Source of the DNA: Acanthosoma haemorrhoidale
Taxonomy: Eukaryota; Arthropoda; Insecta; Hemiptera; Acanthosomatidae
Direction: 5' to 3'
Assembly (NCBI GenBank): GCA_930367205.1
Contig: OV884011.1
Coordinates: 104,027,139-104,091,138 of the forward strand
DNA length: 64,000 bases
Position 1 is the first letter of the stretch. Each line of letters opens with the position of its first letter. Shown piece after piece: positions 24,045-34,952 of the stretch. The notes under the pieces are model-generated. The model saw only the letters and a program-made list of their open reading frames with translations. It did not search any database and was not told where the DNA came from. The translations under genes and the position numbers were made by a program.

Positions 24045-27000
24045 TCACTTTTTCTTTGAACCTCCAAATCCTGAAAATCCCATAACTGAAGCTAAAGCAG
24101 AAGGAGGTTCCCTCTCATCATCTTCTTCCTCCAATTTCCTCTTTTTTTCTTTTTTCCTTTCTCTTCTGTACTCTTTTAGTTTCTCTTCCTATAAAAACAA
24201 AACAAACAAGTTGACATTTAAACTGATAATTCATAGTTAGTAGAATTTAGATTAGAGTGGATATATTTGTTGGGATATCAGCTTAGGTAATAATAAGATG
24301 ACATAGCCCAAAATGTAAGATTTTCATAAAATTTATTTATGGATGAAATTTTGACATACCATATATGTTTCAACAGTTCATGATAACAAGAAAAGAAAGA
24401 AATATGTTAAGTAATAGTCACAATCCCTCTTTAGCAGCCAGTATTGTGTACAGGCCCTGTTTCTTTCTCTAAGATTTTATTTTAGTTAAGATAATTTCAG
24501 TTTATTTTTATTTAGTGCCTTCATCTCCAACTGAACTTACTTATGGTATTGTAAATAGCATATACAGTACCTCTAGGAGGGGAGCTCACATATTATGGAT
24601 GACTTACTCCACAGATATCAACTAAAACCCAAGCATTGAAAAGAAAAAGAGGAGAGTCAATCCAATACAATTTAAAATTTGGATATAGTTACGAAGATGT
24701 TGAAAGTTGCTGAAATGTGAGCCTCAAGAAAAAATGTAATAACCAATACCCTCCAACAATAGTAAGTAGCCCATATATAAATATTGATTACTAAGAATTG
24801 ATTACTAAAATGTAGGAAGTAAACATGAAGTTCAATGGAGGTAAAACCAGATTTTATGTTATTAATGCCAACGATTCCTTTATCAATAAAAATGAACTAA
24901 AGGCTTTAAATCTCAGATTTTGCTCATATACACCGAAATCCAAGATAAAACTAAGATGAGTATAGAAAGATATGCCCCCTCCTGAAATCTTCATAGAAAA
25001 TATTAACACTATATCCCAAGGTCTGGGAATTTATAAAATTTACCAAATGGAGAAAAAATCAGTTATGGGTCCAATAAAACTTTCTATTTCTGTTGTAATT
25101 TTGAGAATAAAGACCAGCTTTCCAAAACAAACTACATTAGCTACTGTTGTAATGTCATCATATAATGGGAGAAACATAAATCAAATAAAACCACAACACA
25201 ACGTTATATTTGCCAAGAATTTAATGATGTGGCACAGAGCTGATTAAAAACACCTAAATAATATTAACAAACCAACCTTTTTTGATTATTTTAAAGAAAT
25301 ATAAAATATTTTCAGCTTGTTTAACTTAGGTAAGATCATTACTAATAAAAACAAAATATTATCATAGGCTTTTATTAGTTAAACTGCTGATTTTTTGTAG
25401 AAGAATTTCTCTCTATTATTAATATCCAACTGTCATAGTAACAACAGAAATGGCAAAACCATTTCATCAAACAGTCAATGGCAGTGTCTATTCCACGAAA
25501 TACCACACAGGCTTCCCATAATCACTGTCTATCTTTTCACTTAAAAGCTCGCATAAAAATAAAACATAGACTCAGAAAAAAATACAAGCTTAGCAGAAAC
25601 AAAGACTCTTTTCTAAAAATTTAACAAGTTTTTAAGATACCATATTAATTGCTGTAAAAATTAAATTTTGACCACTACGTTAAACTCTTGCAAAATGAGT
25701 GACAATAATGTATTGTTAAATTTTAAAACCTTCACAAAAATCCCTCCACTGAATAAAAAAAATAGCTATGCCTACCTGGATTAAGACCAAGCCGTACTTT
25801 TAACGACCCACTTCCAAGAAATACACAAAACCAATTCAAACTGTACCTCAAACCACCATCATTGGAAAATATCAAAAACTGTTAGCGACGATTCAAAAGT
25901 GGCAATCACAAATAACTTTCCCTCTATTTCAGCTAAAGAAACAGAAAAAATTAAAAACAAACAAATCTCCAGGTGACAGCCTTCTCTCCTTGGTAATCAA
26001 AAATGTTAGCAGGAAAACAATCTTCTAATTAACAAAAATATTCAAATCCTATTAAAGCACACTCATTTCCCCACTACCTGGCAAGCATAAAAAACAATAG
26101 CAAAACTTAGCAAAGCTCCAGCAGAAGTTACAAATTACAGTTCTATAAGCATATATTCAGAAAATATTGTCAAAATCCCCCTAAAAGTTGATACTGAAAC
26201 ACGTCAACCAACAAAATATTATAATAGATAACAGCACAGATTTAGAGAACACCGCTCCACTGTTGACACTCCTCACAGACGTCATAATCAAAGCTTTCAA
26301 TGAAAAACATCTCAAAGGAATGCTTTAGTTATTTAGTTACAACTTAAAAAAGCTTTCAACACAATATATTGAAATCCTCTCCCACCATCCATTCATGCCT
26401 ATCCTATGTACAATTATATAACCAAATAACTACATCTACATCCAGCCCACTCCCTATTACAGATCGCCTACTACAAGGAAGGATTGTGTCTACCACCAAC
26501 CATCCAACCAAAAGTAATGAGATCCCTATACACAGGTGGTCTGAAAAGTTTCCGACCTCAACATGAAGATGATTATAAAATAAATAAAAGCTAGTGAAAT
26601 AAAAGCTTTGTTAGGTCGGAAACTTTTCAGACCACCCTCGTATGCTGACGACACAGCTTTGTATACATCATCAGATCGCATCAACACAACAATAAACCGG
26701 TAACAACATAACTTAAAAAAAACAACAACAAATATTGTCAAAACTGCAAATAAAAGATCAACCTAAAATGGTCAGAGGCCATAATTTTCACTAAGTGCAG
26801 ACCACATCTCATTTACCCTCTTTCCATAAATTCTGTACAACTCACATTTAAGTCTTATTATCTACAAACTAGTCATATAACTTATACTCTACAAATCAGT
26901 CATCCTATCACTCATAACCTATGCTACACTAGTAAGGAGCTCTAATTGCAAAATTAACTATAGTAAACTAGAAAGAATCCAAAATCTAGGAATGCATAAC

Positions 27001-27236
27001 ATCAATAATTACTCTTGTTACACAAAAATAATCACTATGGAACCAATGACTTACAACTCCTCACAAATCAAGAATGTATATTAAATATATTATATTTAAA
27101 TGTATATTAAATTTTTAAATCAATATGTAAATCAACAATTTTTCCTTTTGCCAGAATTATCCTATTTTTATAAACAGAACCTTAAGATAAAGTTAAAGTT
27201 TAATATAAATTATATAACTAAAATTTATAAAAACGT

Positions 27237-27267
<31 letters not shown>

Positions 27268-30200
27268 AGAATAAACAGATCGTCCAACATGAACGAAATA
27301 TAATCACCATCAGAATTGATAGTTCTGGGCCCTAAAAACATTCCCTAACCAACAACAATAAATTTGGCCTATTTCGGAATAACACTGTATAAAAAACACA
27401 ATTTTTCCAAAATGAGATATTTTTGTTTTTGCATCGCCCAATGATTGGCCTATTCAGGCATCTTGAGGATTAAAATTCAAACATAGTGCAGATAAAACAT
27501 CATATAAATAATTAATTTTTTTTTAATATATATATAAAATTAATAATAAAATTGGGACAATCCAACAAATAAGACCAAACAAGCCAATGTCTATGTATAT
27601 TAAATATCACAACTTTTGCCCAGTATCCTTCTGTATTGATTTTTATTTTAAAGTCTAATTCATTATAAAAACTCATTTATTCCATCATCAAGCAATCCAT
27701 ATTGTGTTGTTTAATGAAATAATAATAATTAAAACATTTAATATATAATTGTCAATATATATTTAAAAAAAAATATTTTATTTTACATTGTTGATCGTTT
27801 TAATTTTTATTATTTAATCTGAACAACACAACATAGATTACTTGTATATTGATTAATGATGATAAACTGAATGTGTCTGAAATGTATTTACTGTATGAAT
27901 TTATATTAAAAATCAATACAGACAGATATTGTACACAAGTTGTGATATTTAATACCCTTTAACTATTATTGACATATTAAAATAAGAATAAGAAAACTTA
28001 ATTTACTATTCATCTTGTTAATAAATTGTTATAAATATATATATTTGATGTTGTGAATTTATGATGTTGCTTTTTGATTTAAATTCTAAATTAGCGGGCA
28101 TAAAAGGGCGATCAACGACCCGTGGATCATGGCTACGAAGAGATGAACAATATTTGTTGCCGTTATATCTAATATTGGATTTGTTAACTTTAAAATAAGA
28201 AAAGTTAATAATATCTGAGACAACTGGCATTGGAAAATAAGAAAGTTAAAAAATTAAGAAGGCTAGAAAAAGACGAGTGCTAGAAGGACGCGGGAGCGTT
28301 TGGATTATTGCAGGAGACATGATGCAAGCATATGGAAGAACATTAGTATGAAGAATTTTTTATCCAGAGAAGAATGATTGAAAAGATGATAGCAGTGGAC
28401 ATGTACTGATCGCGTGGCACAACAACAACGAACAAAGAAAAAAGAAGAATTCGCTGAAGGACGTAAAAATAGTAAATCTGGCAGTCACGAGTAATATTAA
28501 GGTAAATTTTAAGTTAAGTTTTAACATTGTAATTTTGTCACAGATGTGCTTATTTATAATAAATTAATGAAAAGTAATGTTATTAAACAATTTTCCTTTT
28601 GCCAGAGATTCTTTTTTATATTAACAGAACCTATAAAACCTCAGATTAACTTAAATATAAACAATTTAGATAAAAAACATTAATATATATAAGTGTTGGG
28701 TCAACTTCTTCACCACGAATAAATAGAAGTTCCCCTCCTTCTTCCCGGCACAGAAAATATTCACCTGTTTCCATGTTTTAATAATAAAAACCTTCAAAAG
28801 GTGTCAGTTAAGAGGGGGAAACTAGTGCACGAAACAGCTGAAATCCACTAGGGGGCGCGGCGGGGCTACCCCCGCCTCTCGGAACCCGGCACCTGAAGTG
28901 AACACTGCTCTTTCTCTCCACTGGCGCTTGCTGCTCTACTCGAACCATGGCTTTCTTATTCAACTACCTCTGCATCTCTCTTTCCTAACCTCGCTATGTT
29001 TTAGTCCAAACGTTGTCAGACCCCACCCAAACCTTTCTAGTGGGATTCTCTGCCTTCGTCTCACTCCTTGGAAGAGACCTCTACTGGTGGTACTGGGGCC
29101 CTAAAAACTTTACCTAGTAGAATCTCCCCCAGCGATCCAGTCTGCAGTTTAAGCTTTAAAATCAATTCTATGAATTGAGAAATTTCAAGATTAAAAACAC
29201 CTATATTATTTTCTCGTTATCAGGGCTTGGTGCTAACATACATCATGTGTTGAAATATTGTCCATTAACCACTTGCTTTAACTTTCGGTTCCTGTGCCAC
29301 GCTCTACGATACAACATGTGGTAAAGCGTTACATTGACGTGGTAAAGCTTTACATTGACGTTGTACTGCGCCTGTGAGGGCAAACCTTTAACCAGTGCCT
29401 TAGCGCGTTGGTAGGGTCTCACATAAAGAATTTTACACAGATATGAATGAATATTCACAACAATAATATTTTATCTATCTATATATTTACAACTTTCAAA
29501 AGAAAACAATATTTAAAAAAAATTAAAATAAGATCTTGGAATGAACATTAACATATTTATTATAATTATACGTGTTCAGACAATTCAATTGGTCCATTTT
29601 CATGCCCATAAAAGCTGCTTTAAAGACTTACTTTCAAATGTTTTTTTTTGTTTCTACAAGAGCTTTTCAATAAAAAAAATGATAAAAAATAATAAAATAG
29701 CCGGTTTAATAGCATTTTCCCAAACAACCCATCCATCTCAGGGTATAATAAGAAAACCAACATTTTTTACACATGGCCAATCAATTACATGCTATTCTTT
29801 CAATAGGTAGAAAACAATGGAAAGGCAAAAACATACTATATAGATAATTATCAAATAGGGGTAAAGATAAAGAGCTAATAAAATAACAAACAAAATTTGT
29901 ATTTTCACTGTATACAACACTCCCATTTTTGAAAACGGGATAGCTTTGCTAGTTAATTAATAATCTACTTCTTTATGGTAAATTTCAAAACATTTTGGAA
30001 TATGTAATGCCACAAAGCATTCCTTGCACTCCCAAGTAGTCTCGCTGTGTTTTTTATGTTTGGTGCCCTGTGGGTAGAATATTCCTTAAAACATGGCCCC
30101 ATTGTTTTGATTGTAATCGAAGTGGTATATCACTAGCAGACAGCTTTCCATGCTTTGTGTATTCAGGTATACATACACTTTCTAAAATCTGTTCTGCCTC

Positions 30201-33200
30201 ATCTCATTGAAATTTTGGTATAATCGATGTCTTCAAAACTATAAACTGTATTAACTATATTCAAAAGAATATTACTGAGATTTATTTTATTAATCATTTT
30301 ATAAAATGGGTTGATAAGACTAAAAAAAATAAATAATCTATTATTCAATTTTTTAGCGTTATAATAAGATGTATCACAAACTACAAGAATTTTCGTGTAA
30401 AAAAATCCGTACAACATACTATATTGATTCTGAAATATTTCCAAGATATCTATGACTATACGCGTTGTCGTGCACTCAGGAACTGTAGCTCGAATAATGA
30501 ACAATCTGTTAGCTGACGTCCAGAACACGCCGTTTTTGTTTCTGCGACAAATGCCTATCAATGTGGTATACACGTCGCTGGCAGCTTTGGAACAAAAGCA
30601 TCTTGACGTGCGTGGCATGTCTTTAAAGGGCAAGTGGGTAATAAACTTGATAAAAATCTAACAACTCTTTTTCATCAACTAATTCTGATCTTCTACTCAT
30701 TTATAGACTCATGGCTAAAAATGAACTCGCAACCAAAAGATAATTTAAGTTTACTAATCAAGATATTTTTGTAGAAATTTCTTGGCAAATTTTGGGTTGT
30801 TTAGACAAAAAAAATGTTGTAATAACAATGCTGATAGAAAAAAAAAATCATAACAAAGTAGTAGTGGATAATGATAAAATCGACTTACTTCTTCTTGAAT
30901 TTCCTTCATCCTTTGTTCTAGATCATAATCTCTTTTTTTCTCTTCTAGCTTCCTCTTATTTGCCTCGAATCTTTTTTTAACTTGATCAAGTGTGGATCGT
31001 TCAACTTTCATTGACATCCCCAAATTTCTTTGATGTTTCTTGCCATTAATATGGTCAAGAAAATTAATTGAATCTTTTACAATGCAGTCGCAAACATTGC
31101 AGTAATACCTGAAAATTGATATACATTTCTTAGTTCTTTCATATCTATTTTCTGAATCACAAACATTGCTGGGTCCACATAAAGAACATTATATACACAT
31201 TTGTGTAAATACAATATATTTGACAATTTATTCCATCTAGTGTAACGAAAAACCAGCAAAATATTGAAAAATAAAAATTATGTTTTAGCATACAATATTA
31301 TGTTGTAAAAGATAAAACTTAAAATATAAACAGATAAAAATGTTGATCAATATCACTAAGTATTACGAATGTACTAAAAAATGGTTAAAATTTATATCAA
31401 GCTTTCTGTACAAATTTAATATTTTTAAATAAAGACATATGGAAATAACGCTTTAAACAAACAATAATAATAATGTCAATTACCCTCCGGTTTGAGAGGA
31501 TGGAGTATTTTTTGTAATAACAACACTCTTTCCGAGTTTGGAATCAAGGTCAACTTTGTAGTCTCTCTGTCTGAGGTAATCTCTTTTCACAGGAACTGCC
31601 CGCTGATTCAGTTTCTCTTGAGCTTCTAGTTCTTGCTGGAGCCGCTCTGTTGCTATCCTCTCGTATTCCTCGGCATCCCATTTTCGCCTATGATCAGCCA
31701 CTTTCTGCAAGTGAGAAATATGAGATTAATGAAATATTATTAAATAAAATAATGCAATGGAGCCATTGCAGTAATACCTGAAAATTAAAACATGCAATAT
31801 TGCAGAATAATGCAATAATAATTTTTTCAACAAGCTCATTTTAGGGGTTTGGTGAGTTAAAAAAAACAACCTTACATTAGCAATTTTTGTTGTGGTATAG
31901 CTCCCACTAACATTAATAATTATCAATATTTAGCAGCCAAAAATAATATACACGGCAGGATCGAGACTTAAATCTGGGGCCTCCCCAATATCTAGTTGGG
32001 GCTTAACCAATTGAGCTAGCCTGCAGAAGTGGAAGATCTTCCCAACATGAATCGAATCCTCTTTGGCTGGCTAAGCTCTAGCAGAGACTGGAAGCCCCAT
32101 ACATGGAAGGCACGGAGCTGATAGCAGGGACACAATACACAGACACACTTGCAAAAAAAACTTTTAGGTTTTAATGACATCCAATTCTTGATTACACTTC
32201 AATAATTTTCTTTATTTACCACAAGCACTTTCGACATCCTCAGGCTAAAACTAAACATTACATAGTAAAATTTTTATAAATACCTGTTACAAAATTGTAA
32301 ATAAAATGTGGTTAAAAATATGTACACGGAGAATATAGTGCCAAACCACCATTAATATTTAATTCTGTAATAGGTATTTATTTGTGACTCCCCATAGCCT
32401 AGAGGTTAGCATGCCTTTTTAACTGCAAAGACCCGGATCAGCCACATAAGGATAAATGAGTGGTTACTTGAATAAAGAAGTAGCGAATCCAATTGAAAAA
32501 ACTGAAATTAACATTGATAGGTAACATGCCTGATCCCAGAAACACCTACCAAATGACGTGTTAATCCATTGGCCCATTAGTCACACTTTTTAAGAAGTGT
32601 AATGCCATAGATTTTTTTTTAATTTTACTGTCTAATTAATGTTTATTTTATTATAATTAACATAAACCGAGAAAGTCAGATATAAGATGTCGAAAGCTCT
32701 AGCAGAAAATAAAACAATTATTGATGACATTAGCAATTGGTGACATTTAAACCTAATATATCACATTTTCCAATCAAAAACCTCAATTGAAAAATGCATG
32801 AAGGTAAGTTTACTTCATATTTCAGTAAACATTTACAAAATATTCTGATGAGCTTTTGTAATCAGTAGTCAATTGTCGTTTTGTATGAGGAGAATAACTT
32901 AGGATGTTGGTTAATTAAGCTAAACAAACTGTTGAATTTACGCGAGTTGACTTATGTAGTCAGTAGAACAATCTTACTAAAGGATGGCCATTAGTACCTC
33001 AAAACTGACAGATTTGATTTCGATCAGGAATAAAAAATGTTGCATAAAAAAAACCCACTTAAGTCAGTTAAGCTTGCTTTGTCTACCACTTGTTTTATTA
33101 AGTAAATGAATGGCTCACTTAAATTAGCACAGCTAGACTTGGTGACATATATAACTGATGGGGCACTAACATACTATAATAAGGTACTTAATTATATATG

Positions 33201-33964
33201 ACATCTTACAAACTACAATCGTTTTTTAAACATTCTTCTTTTAACTTGTTCCCTATACAAGACGATTCAAAATGATACATTAAAACATGAAAATAATAAT
33301 ACACATTGCTATTTAATAAATGGTTGGCTGGCTAGCAACTAACCAAACCTGATCTTAACTTTTGGGGTATAGGTTAGATAATAAATTGATCACTTGGTAT
33401 TTTATCCCTCCTTAACATATATAAAAGTATGTTTAAGAAGATAGTTAGTATTGATTCCATGAAAAACACCAAATGAAATTTGGCATCAAGAACTGTTTAC
33501 AACAAATAAATCCTTGGCACCTAATCATCATACACATTCCTTACCTATAGGAATTGTTAATGCAGTTTTGTATTGCTAATATATTTTTTCTTCTGGCACA
33601 TCTGGAGGAAGTTCCTTATTTTCCTTTCCATATTCAATATTAGTGAATATCAAAAACGAGCATATAATAACTTAATATTTATGCATTTGAATGAAATGCA
33701 TTTAAAGGGAATAGACTTGTTTATATCCTCTAGATAATTACATTTCCACTTCTTATTAATAGTAACAACAAAAGAGGGTTGTTGCATTTCATGCAACAAA
33801 GTTTAGGTTTATTTAGTTTTGTTGTGAATTTTAAATGGAGAATTTTCAAATGACAACATATAACTTTAGGAGCGACTGGTTTCCCTTCCAAAGTTAACAA
33901 AACATAAAACAGACATTCAAAGAAACCACTGACAAGCAGGTATACTTACAGTATTCGACGTCAT
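24045..33964 (-). CDS. Zmat2: Zinc finger matrin-type protein 2 (Snu23 homologue)
   Basis: Complete gene with four coding exons (minus strand): 33950-33964, 31484-31704, 30889-31108 and 24045-24188 (TGA). All introns are GT-AG with matching phases, giving 199 residues, the usual family length. The protein is a component of the spliceosomal U4/U6.U5 tri-snRNP in yeast (Snu23) and of the pre-catalytic spliceosome in animals. The N-terminal part has RRKWDAEEYE and a conserved block of about 30 residues (VKRDYLRQRDYKVDLDSKLG). A U1-type C2H2 finger follows: C82-x2-C85-x12-H98-x5-H104. Then come GMSMKVERSTLDQVKKRFEA, a Lys/Glu-rich helix, and the tail VMGFSGFGGSKKK. Exon 1 codes only MTSNT. Intron 3 spans 6.7 kb and is packed with element relics. 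Confidence 0.95.
26220..27090 (+). mobile_element. LINE relic (reverse transcriptase) in ZMAT2 intron 3
   Basis: Plus-strand broken frames give FREHRSTVDT (the G-F-R-x-x-x-S-T region of RT), a KAFN piece (K-A-F-D) and, after a MITE insertion, YADDTALYTSSDRINTTINR carrying the catalytic YADD. The RT connection region follows (NSVQLTFKSY, then a T-Y-A-T-L-V-R-S-S-N-C-like stretch). The order and spacing are those of jockey/CR1-type LINEs. More decayed sequence upstream to about 24830 may be its endonuclease half, but I cannot support that firmly. It is transcribed antisense inside ZMAT2. Confidence 0.75.
26531..26640. mobile_element. Tc1/mariner-type MITE, 110 bp, TA target
   Basis: Nearly perfect hairpin. 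CACAGGTGGTCTGAAAAGTT followed by TCCGACCT at the left pairs with the inverted copy ending TTTTCAGACCACCCTCG. TA flanks both ends. The interior is about 50 AT-rich bases with no ORF. A second copy is at 50747-51183. It lies exactly before the TATGCTGACGAC that encodes YADD in the host LINE. Confidence 0.85.
27239..27267. repeat. (AT)n microsatellite
   Basis: About 28 bases of alternating AT just after the LINE relic. Confidence 0.9.
27598..27957. repeat. Long imperfect inverted repeat (foldback/MITE), ~360 bp
   Basis: The left arm begins TTAAATATCACAACTT and includes TCTGTATTGATTTTTATTTT and TTGTGTTGTT. The right arm is its reverse complement, with scattered differences, ending AAGTTGTGATATTTAA. 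Arms are about 145-150 bases with an AT-rich centre. It is non-coding, in ZMAT2 intron 3, and its class is unknown. Confidence 0.75.
28840..28905. other. Small GC-rich island in ZMAT2 intron 3
   Basis: About 60 bases of strongly GC-rich sequence (AGGGGGCGCGGCGGGGCTAC and following) stand out from the AT-rich surroundings. The flanks 28700-29100 are also less AT-rich. No RNA or protein was recognised; it is perhaps part of an unrecognised repeat or LTR. Confidence 0.4.
29318..29359. repeat. 21-bp tandem duplication
   Basis: GTGGTAAAGCGTTACATTGA + C is repeated directly after itself with one change (GCTTTACAT). Non-coding, in ZMAT2 intron 3. Confidence 0.85.
29900..30888. other. ZMAT2 intron 3 sequence next to exon 3, unassigned
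   Basis: It contains a 144-codon minus-strand frame (30199-30633) with no motif I recognise. Codon usage and the opposing plus-strand frame over 30452-30661 suggest a relic of an unidentified element rather than a host gene. Confidence 0.35.
31955..32150 (-). mobile_element. tRNA-derived SINE, possibly dimeric
   Basis: On the minus strand, 32040 to 31955 reads like a tRNA head: A-box-like GGCTAGCTCAATTGGTTAAG, a short paired arm, and a B-box-like GTCTCGATCC. Immediately 5' of it (32045-32100) is a second tRNA-like stretch with GCTTAGCCAGCC and GATTCGATTC. This is consistent with a dimeric tRNA-derived SINE. It is not a functional tRNA, because the arms do not close. Confidence 0.55.
32158..32757. 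mobile_element. ~600-bp element with ~86-bp terminal inverted repeats around a tRNA-like core
   Basis: The left arm 32158-32243 (TTTTAGGTTTTAATGACATC, ending CTTTCGACATCCTC) is matched in reverse complement by 32670-32757 (AGATGTCGAAAGCTC ... GACATTTAAACCTAAT). Between them, at 32387-32450, lies CATAGCCTAGAGGTTAGCAT and a weak B box, a tRNA-like SINE head on the plus strand. It is located in ZMAT2 intron 1. Confidence 0.6.
32760..33945. other. Rest of ZMAT2 intron 1, nothing recognised
   Basis: AT-rich intron sequence. No motif, RNA gene or repeat pair was recognised. Confidence 0.5.
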
Positions 33965-34809
33965 TTGTAATCAGCTGAATAAACAAAAACCAGACATAGA
34001 AAATCAAACACTCAACCAAACCCGCACTAGAACGATTGACAACAAAACAAACAATAAACTTCAGAGCGCCTTCATCTTAGGAGTACTTGAGGTTAGGCTG
34101 GCAGTATGGCCACTTGTACTTGTGCCAGGAATTTAAATGTATAGCTAACCTTTTATTTTTATAATCATTTATCAACATAATATTAATTATTTATTATCTT
34201 TAATGATTTTTTTACTAATATTTTATGACCTCCTTTAGATATGAACTAGTTTTCAGGAAACTGGTTTTAACTGATGATATTTTTTTTCTGAGATGAGTTT
34301 TGTTTCATTTTGATGATTGCTTCGGTCTCTTTCATGATAACTTAATATTAGTAGTTGCCGTTTTTAGAATAGTTCCAGGAACAGTCCTGGCTAGGAGTCT
34401 GTTTCAAGGGCACCATAGCGGGACGATTGACACTAGATCCCCTACCGGAACAAAAAATTTAACTTTATAGAATAAAGCCATCAAACTCTTAGCACGGTTT
34501 AAGGTTTAAGGCGTATGTGGGCAACAGCCGGCCCGCGGGCCGGATCCGGCCCGCTGTAAGATTTGATCCGGCCCGCGAGACATTTTGAAAAACCCAATTT
34601 AAAAAAAAAAAATACACTACTTACTCATACTCATGGAATCAAGTGAGCGAGCAAGCCGAGTGGCGGTGATCATCAAAGAGTGAGGCGGCAAACATCAAAG
34701 TTCAAAGCCATTGATGTTTGCCGCCACACTGGCGGCGCAACAAAGGATTATTGCTTCGCAATTGTATTGTTCTACACTAGACGATTCTAGATCATTCCTT
34801 CATTTTGCC

Positions 34810-34846
34810 TATATAAGCGGGTGGATGGCCGGAACTTAGTTCAGTC
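34810..34846 (+). promoter_or_regulatory. Core promoter of the hAT transposase (TATA box and initiator)
   Basis: TATATAAG at 34810-34817 and the arthropod initiator TCAGTC at 34841-34846. The A at 34843 lies 33 bases after the first T of the TATA box. The ATG follows 110 bases later. Spacing and motifs match an arthropod RNA polymerase II core promoter. Confidence 0.6.
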
Positions 34847-34952
34847 CTATTCGAGCTACCGTGGTGATAAGTTTGCTTTGTGACTTTGTGTGCATCTTGA
34901 GTGCTTACTAATTATACCTATTTTCTTATTAAGTTTATCGAACGATAAGTAA

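Noticed and set aside
30199..30633. 144-codon minus-strand frame in ZMAT2 intron 3 as a nested gene
   Set aside because: No motif was recognised, an opposing frame of equal quality exists, and no promoter or start context supports it. Kept only as unassigned sequence.
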